Below are positions 54,477 to 63,326 of a DNA stretch of 64,000 bases, in pieces (the stretch's first letter is position 1; every line of letters starts with the position of its first letter). The position numbers and the translations under genes are program-made. The notes beneath the pieces are model-generated. The model was given only the letters and a program-made list of their open reading frames with translations, was not told where the DNA came from and did no database searches. The stretch covers positions 372,001-436,000 of the forward strand of contig NZ_JACGWU010000001.1 in assembly GCF_014137865.1 (NCBI RefSeq). The letters run 5' to 3'. The DNA is from Alpinimonas psychrophila (GTDB lineage Bacteria; Actinomycetota; Actinomycetes; Actinomycetales; Microbacteriaceae).

Positions 54477-55429
54477 ACGCAGGCGCGCGTCTTGCCATTT
54501 ATGGGCTCGGACTCGTGGTGGCGTTCGGGGGTGCCTTCGGCATCGCAGGGGCTGTCGTTCCAGACAGTGCGGTTGCAGATTGGATGAAAGGAAGCGAAAT
54601 GAACGGTCATCAAGAAGGTCACGGCGCCGAAAGCGCCGGAATCGAGCCCGCGACCGCGAGCGCTCTCAAGGGCTTGGCGCTCGGCATTGACGGGTATGTA
54701 CTCTCGTCTGTTCAGGCTCCCGCTGCAGTTGGCGAGCTCGGTGAGTTGAGTTTTCAGATTCAGGATGCCGCTGGCACCCCGGTTACGGAGTACACCACCG
54801 CACACGACAAAGATTTGCATTTGATTGTGGCGCGGTCGGACGGCGCCCAGTTCCGCCATGTGCACCCAGTGCTGAACGAGTCAACGGGCACCTGGTCGAT
54901 ACCGTGGGAATGGGCTGCAGCCGGGAGCTACCGCGTGTTTGCGGACTTCACTACGGCGGGCGCAGAAGCATCCGCTTTCACCCTCACGCGCACTATTCAG
55001 GTAGCAGGAGAGTTCTCACCCGTGGCGGCGCAGCCCACTCGACATGATGAAGTGGCCGGTTTCACAGTTTCCGTCGACGGTGAAATGGTGGCCGGTTCGT
55101 CTAGCGAGCTCACGCTCACTGTCACCCGCGATGGTGAGCCGGTAACCACCTTGGAGCCGTACTTGGGTGCATTCGGTCACCTGGTTGCTCTGCGTGATGG
55201 CGATCTCGCGTTCTTGCACGTACACGCCGAGGGCAAAACCCCGAAGGCCGGCGAGACAGCCGGACCGGTGATCGTATTCAACGCAGAGGCCCCCACTGCC
55301 GGCCGCTACTTGCTGTACCTGGACTTCCAGGTTAATGGCGAAGTACACACCGCTGAGTTCGTTCTTGACGCAGCCCACAGCGGCGGACCCGCGAGCTCCA
55401 CGAGCGGATCGCATTCGACAGGGCACTGA
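54473..55429 (+). CDS. Membrane-anchored His-rich extracytoplasmic protein of the copper operon
   Basis: Protein of 318 residues with one N-terminal membrane segment (AIYGLGLVVAFGGAFGIAGA) and a large outer domain. Two similar beta-sandwich-like halves are suggested by repeated segments ending in FRHVHPVL and FLHVHAEG, each with a His-x-His pair, and the tail is His/Ser-rich (SGSHSTGH). This protein type is common next to copZ and copA in actinobacteria; extracellular copper binding or periplasm-side handling is inferred, not shown. ATGA overlap with copZ. Confidence 0.75.
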   Translation: MNAGARLAIYGLGLVVAFGGAFGIAGAVVPDSAVADWMKGSEMNGHQEGHGAESAGIEPATASALKGLALGIDGYVLSSVQAPAAVGELGELSFQIQDAAGTPVTEYTTAHDKDLHLIVARSDGAQFRHVHPVLNESTGTWSIPWEWAAAGSYRVFADFTTAGAEASAFTLTRTIQVAGEFSPVAAQPTRHDEVAGFTVSVDGEMVAGSSSELTLTVTRDGEPVTTLEPYLGAFGHLVALRDGDLAFLHVHAEGKTPKAGETAGPVIVFNAEAPTAGRYLLYLDFQVNGEVHTAEFVLDAAHSGGPASSTSGSHSTGH

Positions 55430-55485
55430 CCATCGCGGGTCTCGCCCTTTCTGAAGCTAATTGCTAATAAATGAAGGAGTAAAAC

Positions 55486-57750
55486 ATGAGCACATCAGCG
55501 CCCCCGAGCGTGGGCACAGGCGTCGAGTTAGAGATCGGCGGGATGACCTGCGCCTCCTGCGCGATGCGGATAGAGAAGAAGCTGAACAAGCTCGACGGTG
55601 TGACCGCGACCGTGAACTACGCGACCGAAAAGGCAAAGGTCACTGTGCCAGAAGGATACGACCCGGCGCTGTTGATCGCCGAAGTCGAGAAAACTGGGTA
55701 CACCGCCGCGATGCCCGCGCCTAAGGGCAAAAGGAAGGACAGTGGGGCACCCGGTGATGACGACGCAGACCCGGAGCTGCTTTTGCTGCGCAATCGGCTT
55801 GTTGGCGCGATCGTGCTGACCGTGCCCGTGATAGCGATGGCGATGATCCCCGCGTTGCAGTTCACATACTGGCAGTGGGCTTCGCTCGCGCTGGCTGCTC
55901 CCGTGATTCTGTGGGCGGCATGGCCGTTTCACACGGCAGCATGGACAAACCTGAAGCATGGCGCAGCGACGATGGACACCCTCATTTCAATGGGTACGTC
56001 CGCCGCTTTTCTGTGGTCGCTGTATGCGCTGTTCTTCGGCACAGCCGGAACGCCGGGCATGACACATCCGTTTGAGTTCGCGTTGGCTCCTTCCGATGGG
56101 GCGGCGAACATCTACCTCGAGGTTGGCGCCGGTGTGACGATGTTCATTCTCGCCGGTCGGTACTTCGAGAAGCGCTCGAAGAAACAGGCTGGCGCAGCCC
56201 TGCGCGCGTTGCTCGAACTCGGCGCGAAAGAGGTTGCGGTACTTCGCGATGGGGTCGAAACGAAGATCCCCGTTGAGGACCTCCAGGTCGGTGACGAGTT
56301 CATCGTGCGCCCAGGAGAGAAGATTGCCACCGACGGTGTCGTCGTCTCTGGCACATCAGCAGTGGATGCATCCATGCTTACTGGCGAAGCGGTTCCCGTC
56401 GAGGTCTCCCAGGGCGATACCGTCACCGGCGCCACGACGAATGTCGGTGGGCGGTTGGTGGTGCGTGCAACCCGGATCGGCTCTGATACGCAGCTGGCGC
56501 AAATGGCCCAACTCGTTGAAGATGCCCAGACCGGTAAAGCCGAGGTGCAGCGCCTCGCCGACAGGATCTCCGGCGTGTTCGTGCCGATCGTGATCGTGAT
56601 TGCGTTCATCGCGCTCGGCGGTTGGCTCGGCGCGGGATTCCCTGTGACCGCGGCATTCACGGCAGCGGTCGCCGTACTCGTGATCGCGTGTCCCTGCGCG
56701 CTAGGCCTAGCGACGCCAACGGCACTGCTAGTTGGCACCGGCCGCGGTGCGCAGATGGGCGTACTCATCAAGGGCCCAGAGGTACTGGAATCCACACGCA
56801 AGATCGACACTGTCGTGCTGGACAAGACCGGAACGATCACAACTGGCAAGATGACACTGGTCGACGTGTTCGTCGAGGCCGGCACCGACCGTGCCGAACT
56901 GCTGCGCCTGGCCGGGGCGTTGGAGGATGCCTCGGAGCACCCGATTGCGCAGGCGATCGCCAAGGGGGCAACACAAGAAGTCGGAGCGCTGCCGACGCCT
57001 GAAGACTTCGCGAACATCCAAGGCAAGGGTGTGCAGGGCATCGTCGATGGCCACGCGGTACTGGTGGGCCGTGACTCGCTCCTCGCCGAGTGGTCACAGA
57101 AGCTGAGCCGCGAGCTCGCGTCGACAAAGGCACGCGCTGAGGGCGAGGGGAAAACTGTCGTCGCGGTGGGCTGGGACGGGCAGGCACGAGGCATCCTCGT
57201 CGTGGCCGACACCGTCAAGCCAACCAGTGCCGAAGCGATCGCTCAATTCAAGGCGATCGGGTTGACTCCGATCCTTCTCACCGGTGACAACGAGGCTGTG
57301 TCCCGGCAGATCGCCGCAGAAGTGGGCATCGAGGAGGTCATTGCCGAAGTGCTCCCAAAGGACAAGGTTGACGTCATCACCCGGCTGCAGCGCGAAGGAA
57401 AGATCGTCGCGATGATTGGCGACGGCGTTAACGACGCTCCCGCCCTCGCCCAGGCCGACCTCGGCCTTGCCATGGGCACCGGTGCCGATGTCGCGATCGA
57501 AGCATCCGATATCACCCTGGTGCGCGGCGACCTGCGCAGCGCGGTTGACGCGATCCGCCTGTCCCGTAAGACGCTTGGAACGATCAAAACCAACCTGTTC
57601 TGGGCGTTCGCCTACAACGTCGCGGCGATCCCCGTCGCGGCGCTCGGCATGCTCAACCCCATGCTTGCCGGGGCGGCGATGGCGCTCTCCAGTGTCTTCG
57701 TCGTCGGCAACAGCCTGCGCTTGCGCGGGTTCAAGAGCGTCGCAAAGTAG
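55486..57750 (+). CDS. copA: Copper-exporting P1B-type ATPase CopA
   Basis: Heavy-metal P-type ATPase of 754 residues. One N-terminal metal domain has [16 protein letters not shown] near residue 19. The transmembrane metal site [14 protein letters not shown] is near residue 401, the phosphorylation motif DKTGTITTG near 446, the HP motif (SEHPIAQAI) near 485, and [16 protein letters not shown] near 645. CPC with this layout indicates the Cu(I) exporter class P1B-1. AAGGAG ribosome site. Part of the copZ operon. Confidence 0.95.
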   Translation: MSTSAPPSVGTGVELEIGGMTCASCAMRIEKKLNKLDGVTATVNYATEKAKVTVPEGYDPALLIAEVEKTGYTAAMPAPKGKRKDSGAPGDDDADPELLLLRNRLVGAIVLTVPVIAMAMIPALQFTYWQWASLALAAPVILWAAWPFHTAAWTNLKHGAATMDTLISMGTSAAFLWSLYALFFGTAGTPGMTHPFEFALAPSDGAANIYLEVGAGVTMFILAGRYFEKRSKKQAGAALRALLELGAKEVAVLRDGVETKIPVEDLQVGDEFIVRPGEKIATDGVVVSGTSAVDASMLTGEAVPVEVSQGDTVTGATTNVGGRLVVRATRIGSDTQLAQMAQLVEDAQTGKAEVQRLADRISGVFVPIVIVIAFIALGGWLGAGFPVTAAFTAAVAVLVIACPCALGLATPTALLVGTGRGAQMGVLIKGPEVLESTRKIDTVVLDKTGTITTGKMTLVDVFVEAGTDRAELLRLAGALEDASEHPIAQAIAKGATQEVGALPTPEDFANIQGKGVQGIVDGHAVLVGRDSLLAEWSQKLSRELASTKARAEGEGKTVVAVGWDGQARGILVVADTVKPTSAEAIAQFKAIGLTPILLTGDNEAVSRQIAAEVGIEEVIAEVLPKDKVDVITRLQREGKIVAMIGDGVNDAPALAQADLGLAMGTGADVAIEASDITLVRGDLRSAVDAIRLSRKTLGTIKTNLFWAFAYNVAAIPVAALGMLNPMLAGAAMALSSVFVVGNSLRLRGFKSVAK

Positions 57751-57803
57751 TAACGCGACAATTCCACATCACTCACAGAAACACACGAAGGGAATCACCC
57801 AGC

Positions 57804-58079
57804 ATGACGAACGACACCCAGGCAACCTCCAGCTGTTGCAGTACCAACACACCCAACCCTGCAGCGGCGGGCAACGGCCGTGACAACCTGATGGGCGGCG
57901 GCGTGAGTGACGGCATGACTACCTGTCCGGTCATGGTCGGCACGGCTGTCAATAAGGCGGCTGCCAAGGCGGCCGGCCTCTATCGCGACTACGAAGGCGA
58001 GCGGTACTACTTCTGCTGCGCCGGGTGCGGGCCCGCCTTTGACTCAGACCCCGCCAAGTACGCCGCCAACATGGCATAA
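57804..58079 (+). CDS. YHS domain metal-binding protein
   Basis: Protein of 91 residues. TCPVMVGTAVNK followed by YRDYEGERYYFCCAGCGPAF is a YHS domain with the CPVM and CCAGC cysteines, and an extra CC pair near residue 11 (SSCCST). YHS domains bind copper or other soft metals and often travel with CopA. It is 53 bases after copA with GAAGGGA ribosome site. Likely an accessory copper-binding protein of the operon. Confidence 0.85.
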   Translation: MTNDTQATSSCCSTNTPNPAAAGNGRDNLMGGGVSDGMTTCPVMVGTAVNKAAAKAAGLYRDYEGERYYFCCAGCGPAFDSDPAKYAANMA

Positions 58080-58201
58080 CCGCTCAGACGACGGCAGGTA
58101 CTCTATCATTGGCGAAATGCTCCGAACTTTGACCCGGGGACCTCAAGGCCGCCACCCGTACTCTGCTCCATCCTGAATTGCTAAATCGTTAGGAACGTAC
58201 G

Positions 58202-58513
58202 ATGCCACATTCATCCGAACCCTCCACGCAACCCCACGGCTACATCAGTGATAAGGACCAATATCTCAAGCGGATGGGGCGCATCGAGGGGCAAGCCCGC
58301 GGCATTTCCAAGATGATCGACGATGAGAAATATTGCATCGACATCCTCACCCAGATCAGCGCGCTCACCAGTGCGCTGCAGGTCGTCGCGCTCGGGCTGC
58401 TCGAGGACCACCTCACACACTGCGTTCTCGATGCCGCGAAGCTCGGTGAAGACGAGGCTGCGGTAAAGATCAAGGAAGCCAGCGATGCGATCCGTCGTCT
58501 CGTTCGTTCCTAA
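58202..58513 (+). CDS. csoR: CsoR family copper-sensing repressor (first copy)
   Basis: All-helical DUF156 repressor of 103 residues. The Cu(I) ligands of the CsoR family are all present: Cys45 (KYCID), His70 and Cys74 (EDHLTHC), matching the C-x24-H-x3-C spacing. The apo form binds GC-rich TACCC-N5-GGGTA palindromes and leaves on copper binding. Three such boxes are near (54191, 54224, 58535). TAGGAAC ribosome site. No box lies directly upstream of this gene. Confidence 0.92.
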   Translation: MPHSSEPSTQPHGYISDKDQYLKRMGRIEGQARGISKMIDDEKYCIDILTQISALTSALQVVALGLLEDHLTHCVLDAAKLGEDEAAVKIKEASDAIRRLVRS

Positions 58514-58532
58514 TCAACACCAACCTCACCCA

Positions 58533-58551
58533 TATACCCTAACGGGGTATA
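58533..58551. promoter_or_regulatory. CsoR operator 3, upstream of the second copper ATPase
   Basis: Perfect inverted repeat TATACCC-N5-GGGTATA containing the shared TACCC-N5-GGGTA core at 58535-58549. It ends 10 bases before the ATPase ATG and overlaps a possible -10 (TAGCCT, 58550-58555), so transcript start would be very close to the ATG. Confidence 0.75.
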
Positions 58552-58561
58552 GCCTAATCGT

Positions 58562-60661
58562 ATGCTGATGCCTCCAGACCACGATGCTCACCACGTTTCC
58601 GATCTCACCCGCGAGGAGCATGAAGGACACGAAGCTCCAATGGCGGGTTCCGGTCATGGGGGGCACGGAGCAGGTCATGGCGGTCATGGTGACCATGTGG
58701 GGCAGTTCCGCCGGCTGTTCTGGATCAACCTGATCATTGCGGTCCCGGTGGTGACGTTGTCACCCATGTTCGCGATGATCCTTGGTTACGAGGTCCCCGG
58801 GTGGGCGACGTTCATCGCCCCCATCCTCGGCACCGTTATGTATGTGTGGGGTGGGTGGCCGTTCCTCAGCGGCGCGGTCAGCGAGATCAAGGGCCGTAAG
58901 CCCGGCATGATGCTGCTGATCGGCCTTGCGATCACGGTGGCGTTCCTGGCCTCGTGGGGTGCGACCCTTGGGTTGCTGGACCACGAGCTGGAGTTCTGGT
59001 GGGAGCTGGCACTGCTGATCGTCATCATGCTCCTCGGTCACTGGGTCGAGATGCGTTCCCTCGCGCAGACCACCTCCGCCCTCGACTCCCTGGCGGCATT
59101 GCTACCGGACGAGGCTGAACGTGTCGAGGGCGACCTGATCGTGAAGGTCGCTCCCGCTGACCTGCAGGTTGGTGACGTTGTCGTCGTTCGGCCTGGCGGC
59201 AGCGTCCCCGCGGACGGCAGGATCGTCGACGGCACTGCCTCCATGGACGAATCCATGATCACCGGCGAATCCCGCCCCGTGATGCGTGGTGTCGGAGACA
59301 CCGTGACCTCGGGCATCGTCGCGACGGACTCGAGCCTGCGGGTGAAGATCACAGCCACCGGTGACGATACCGCGCTGGCGGGGATTCAGCGGTTGGTGAC
59401 CGAGGCGCAGAACTCCTCCTCTCGTGCGCAGCGGATCGCCGATCGCGCTGCCGGACTGCTGTTCTGGTTCGCGCTCATTGCCGCCGTCATCACGATCGCC
59501 GTGTGGACGCTCGTAGGCAACTTTGATGCTGCTGTGGTGCGGGGCATCACCGTCCTGGTGATCGCTTGCCCGCACGCGCTGGGCCTGGCAATCCCGCTGG
59601 TGGTGTCGATCGCGACCGAGCGCGCCGCGCGCGGCGGCGTGCTGGTGAAGGATCGTCTTGCGCTGGAGAACATGCGTACTGTTAATGCGGTCCTGTTCGA
59701 CAAAACGGGCACGCTCACCAAGGGCGACCCCACGGTCACCGCCGTGCAGCCGGCCGGCGATCTGGAAGCGGATCAGGTCCTCGCGATTGCCGCGGCCGCC
59801 GAATCCGACAGCGAGCATCCCTTGGCAAAAGCGATCGTACGCGCCGCGCAGGAGAAGAAGCTCTCGCTGCCGAAGGCGTCTGGGTTTTCGTCCTCCCCGG
59901 CGGTCGGTGTTACCGCGACAGTGGGCGGACGAGAGGTCCGCGTGGGTGGACCGAAGTTGCTCGACGAGGTCGGTGCCTCGGAGATCGATCAAGCGGACCA
60001 GTGGCGAGGCGAGGGCGCGATTATTCTCCACGTCGTCCAGGACGGCGTGGTCATCGGCGGCCTCAAGCTGGCTGACGAGATTCGCCCCGAATCCCGCGAA
60101 GCCGTCGATGCCCTCCACAAGCTCGGTATCGAGGTGGTCATGATCACCGGCGACGCGCAGGCCGTGGCGGACGCGGTCGGCGCCGAGCTTGGCATCGACC
60201 GCGTCTTTGCCGGAGTCCGTCCCGAGGACAAGTCCGCCAAGATCGCGGAACTGCAGAAGGAAGGCAAGAAGGTGGCGATGGTCGGTGACGGCGTCAACGA
60301 CGCCCCCGCCCTCGCAAAGGCCGACGTCGGCATCGCGATCGGCGCTGGCACCGACGTCGCGATCGCGTCCGCCGGAGTCATCCTCGCCAGCTCTGACCCA
60401 CGTTCGGTACTGTCAGTGATCGAGCTGTCCCGCGCCACGTACCGCAAGATGAAGCAGAACCTGTGGTGGGCCGCCGGATACAACCTGTTGTCCGTGCCGC
60501 TGGCTGCGGGAGTGCTCGCCCCCATAGGTTTCGTGTTGCCGATGTCGGTGGGAGCGATCCTGATGTCGCTGTCCACGGTCGTGGTCGCTCTCAACGCTCA
60601 ACTTTTGCGTCGGATCAATCTCGGCCCCGAAGCAAGCACCCGGGCCATCCTAGGCCGCTAG
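58562..60661 (+). CDS. copB: CPH-type copper P1B ATPase (CopB-like)
   Basis: P-type ATPase of 699 residues. It has a His-rich N-terminus (repeats of GHGGHG at about residues 30-48) instead of a CXXC domain and CPHALGLAIPLVV near residue 335, the P1B-3 signature found in CopB. Phosphorylation motif FDKTGTLTKG is near 380, and [16 protein letters not shown] near 577. It would transport Cu(II) or Cu(I)/Ag(I) outward. No Shine-Dalgarno is visible before ATG 58562; the message may be leaderless. ATG 58568 is an alternative. Controlled by operator 3. Confidence 0.93.
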   Translation: MLMPPDHDAHHVSDLTREEHEGHEAPMAGSGHGGHGAGHGGHGDHVGQFRRLFWINLIIAVPVVTLSPMFAMILGYEVPGWATFIAPILGTVMYVWGGWPFLSGAVSEIKGRKPGMMLLIGLAITVAFLASWGATLGLLDHELEFWWELALLIVIMLLGHWVEMRSLAQTTSALDSLAALLPDEAERVEGDLIVKVAPADLQVGDVVVVRPGGSVPADGRIVDGTASMDESMITGESRPVMRGVGDTVTSGIVATDSSLRVKITATGDDTALAGIQRLVTEAQNSSSRAQRIADRAAGLLFWFALIAAVITIAVWTLVGNFDAAVVRGITVLVIACPHALGLAIPLVVSIATERAARGGVLVKDRLALENMRTVNAVLFDKTGTLTKGDPTVTAVQPAGDLEADQVLAIAAAAESDSEHPLAKAIVRAAQEKKLSLPKASGFSSSPAVGVTATVGGREVRVGGPKLLDEVGASEIDQADQWRGEGAIILHVVQDGVVIGGLKLADEIRPESREAVDALHKLGIEVVMITGDAQAVADAVGAELGIDRVFAGVRPEDKSAKIAELQKEGKKVAMVGDGVNDAPALAKADVGIAIGAGTDVAIASAGVILASSDPRSVLSVIELSRATYRKMKQNLWWAAGYNLLSVPLAAGVLAPIGFVLPMSVGAILMSLSTVVVALNAQLLRRINLGPEASTRAILGR

Positions 60662-60679
60662 AACGTCAAGGAACTGAAA

Positions 60680-60991
60680 ATGACCACAATGCCCCTCACA
60701 CACGAACATCCGCACGGGTACATCACGGACAAGGAGAAGTATCTTCAGCGGCTCCGTCGCATCGAAGGCCAAGCCCGTGGGGTTTCTCGGATGGTCGATG
60801 AGGAGAAATACTGCATCGACATCCTCACGCAGATAAGGGCGCTCACCAGGGCCCTGCAGGTTGTCGCTTTTGGGCTTCTCGACGACCACCTCAAGCACTG
60901 CGTACTCGACGCCGCCCGCTTGGATGGTCCCGATGCGGAAGTGAAGATCAAAGAGGCCAGTGACGCGATCGCCCGCCTCGTCCGGTCCTGA
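60680..60991 (+). CDS. CsoR family repressor (second copy)
   Basis: Protein of 103 residues, close paralogue of the first copy with identical ligand layout: Cys45, His70, Cys74. The DNA-contact surface (RRIEGQARGVSRM) is nearly the same, so both may bind the same boxes. It lies 18 bases after copB and is probably cotranscribed with it, giving feedback. No separate operator is seen. Confidence 0.92.
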   Translation: MTTMPLTHEHPHGYITDKEKYLQRLRRIEGQARGVSRMVDEEKYCIDILTQIRALTRALQVVAFGLLDDHLKHCVLDAARLDGPDAEVKIKEASDAIARLVRS

Positions 60992-61179
60992 CCGGCCAAT
61001 CGATCAGGCAGCCAGTTGTCCTAGTGCTACTTACGGTGCAGCAGAGGCGCGGACAAATTCTTTCATTACAGAGGGTAGCCATCGTCACAGCGTTGGCTTA
61101 GGTTGGAAATTACCGTGGAACTTTTGCCGGATGCCGCGGCTCGAAGAATCCCGGTGACATTCGAGTAAGGAGAATCGCA

Positions 61180-63159
61180 GTGGCTTACAACGTCGCCCAG
61201 AAGCTCATCGCTTCTCACCTGCTGAGCGGGGAGATGACGCCCGGGACTGAAATCGGTCTTCGCATTGATCAGACCCTCACCCAAGATGCAACAGGCACTC
61301 TCGTCATGCTCGAGCTGGAAGCGCTGGGACTTGATCATGCGCGCACCGAAGTGTCCGTGCAATATGTCGACCACAACCTGTTGCAAGCCGACAGTAAAAA
61401 CGCGGAGGACCACGACTTCCTTCGCTCGGCGTGTCAACGGTTCGGCCTGTGGTTCTCCAAAGCTGGAAACGGCGTATCGCACCCGACCCATATGCAACGC
61501 TTTGGCATTCCGGGCAAGACGATGGTTGGCTCTGACAGTCACACTCCGGCTGCAGGCTCGCTTGGCATGTTGGCCATCGGCGTGGGGGGAATCGAGGTGG
61601 CCCTCGCAATCGCCGGTGAACCGCTCTACATCAGAATGCCCGAAATCTGGGGCGTCCGGCTAACCGGCGAGTTACCGCCATGGACGAGCGCGAAGGATGT
61701 CATTTTAGAAATGCTGCGCCGACATGGTGTGAAAGGCGGCGTTAATCGGATTATCGAATACTACGGGCCGGGCCTCTCAACCCTCACCGCCATGGACCGA
61801 CATGTAATTGCCAATATGGGCGCCGAATTGGGGGCGACCACCACGGTCTTCCCGGCGGACGAGCAAGTAGAGGTTTTTCTTCGTGCAGAACAGCGTGGGG
61901 ATGACTTCACTGAACTGCTTGCTGATCCGGATGCCGGCTACGACGTCACCGAGGAAATCGACCTGTCTACCATCGTGCCGCTCATCGCCTTGCCCAGTTC
62001 ACCAGGCAACGTCGTGCCGGTGCGAGAAGTCGCTGGTCGACCGGTTGAGCAGGTCGTGATTGGGTCATCAGCAAACCCAGGATTGCGCGACTTCGCAATC
62101 GTTGCGGCAATCATGAAAGGACGTCAGTCATACCCGGGCGTATCCTTCGACGTCAACCCCAGTTCCCGGCAGATTCTCCAAGATCTGACCCGGATGGGAG
62201 CTACCCTTGATTTGATTAGCGCCGGAGCGCGGCTGCACCAGTCGGGCTGTATGGGTTGCATCGGTATGGGGCAAGCCCCGGCGAACGGGCGCAACAGCCT
62301 GCGCACGATGCCACGCAACTTTCCGGGCCGCTCAGGCACCCAAGAAGACTCGGTCTATCTGTGCTCGCCAGAGACGGCTGCGGCGGCGGCGCTGACAGGA
62401 AAGATCACAGACCCTCGAGATCTGGAGGAGCTGTTTAGTTTGAAGTACCCCACGCTCCAATTGCCCGCAATGTCGAGCGTGAATCTGGCCATGCTTGAGG
62501 GGCCCTTGCCTCCGAAAGTGGCCGCTCGAGTGAAGCTCGTTAAAGGTGAAAATATCTCCTCACTGCCGGTCTTTCCACCTCTCGCCGATCGCATCGAGGC
62601 ACCGGTCATTTTGGTGGTGGGCGACGACATATCGACCGATGAGATTCTGCCAGCGGGCGCACGAGTGTTGCCGTACCGGAGCAACATCCCCAAGCTCGCC
62701 GAATTCACCTTCGATCAGATTGATGAAACGTACCCGACTCGCGCCGCCACAACCCGTGACAGCTCAGGCCACATTGTTGTCGCGGGGGCCAACTACGGGC
62801 AAGGTTCCTCGCGGGAGCATGCCGCGATCACGCCCCGCTTCCTCGGCTTACGTGTGGTGCTGGCCGTTTCATTTGCACGCATCCATTGGCAAAACCTTGC
62901 CAACTTTGGCGTGCTCGCTCTCGAGTTCACAGATGCGGCCGATCACGACCGCATCCAGCGTGATGATGTGTTGGTTCTGGTCGGCATTCGCGATGCCCTC
63001 TTGGCCGGGTCCGAGATCACCGTCCACAATAAAACTCGCGATGAGGATTATGTCGCGCGGCATCGCCTCTCGACGCGGCAGGTCGACATGCTTCTCGCAG
63101 GCGGCCTCATCCCATGGTTACAAAAACGACGAGCGGGCGAGAGTAGCGAGCGAGCCTAA
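61180..63159 (+). CDS. Aconitase superfamily hydratase with an altered Fe-S ligand
   Basis: Protein of 659 residues, of the short aconitase type with fused large and small domains. Substrate-site regions are present (SHPTHMQRFGIPG, VGSDSHTP, GRSGTQEDSVY and the swivel domain NYGQGSSREHAA). Two Fe-S cysteines are seen at Cys357 and Cys360 (GCMGCIGMG), but the first ligand, usually Cys in GSCTN, is Ser297 (GSSANPG). The cluster may use another ligand or be missing, and the substrate may differ from citrate. GTG start with AAGGAG 7 bases upstream. Not adjacent to TCA or prp genes. Confidence 0.75.
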   Translation: MAYNVAQKLIASHLLSGEMTPGTEIGLRIDQTLTQDATGTLVMLELEALGLDHARTEVSVQYVDHNLLQADSKNAEDHDFLRSACQRFGLWFSKAGNGVSHPTHMQRFGIPGKTMVGSDSHTPAAGSLGMLAIGVGGIEVALAIAGEPLYIRMPEIWGVRLTGELPPWTSAKDVILEMLRRHGVKGGVNRIIEYYGPGLSTLTAMDRHVIANMGAELGATTTVFPADEQVEVFLRAEQRGDDFTELLADPDAGYDVTEEIDLSTIVPLIALPSSPGNVVPVREVAGRPVEQVVIGSSANPGLRDFAIVAAIMKGRQSYPGVSFDVNPSSRQILQDLTRMGATLDLISAGARLHQSGCMGCIGMGQAPANGRNSLRTMPRNFPGRSGTQEDSVYLCSPETAAAAALTGKITDPRDLEELFSLKYPTLQLPAMSSVNLAMLEGPLPPKVAARVKLVKGENISSLPVFPPLADRIEAPVILVVGDDISTDEILPAGARVLPYRSNIPKLAEFTFDQIDETYPTRAATTRDSSGHIVVAGANYGQGSSREHAAITPRFLGLRVVLAVSFARIHWQNLANFGVLALEFTDAADHDRIQRDDVLVLVGIRDALLAGSEITVHNKTRDEDYVARHRLSTRQVDMLLAGGLIPWLQKRRAGESSERA

Positions 63160-63326
63160 ACAGGCCGCTACGTATTGCTTTGCCTAACGGCTTATAGATA
63201 GTCGTCAGGTGCATGCGCTGCTTGGTACGTTTCTCCCTAACTCCTGAGAAGTTACGGCATCGGCGACCCCTCATAATGTTCGCTCGATAGTCTGAAAGTT
63301 GGTGTAAATTTTGAGGGGCAACAAAC

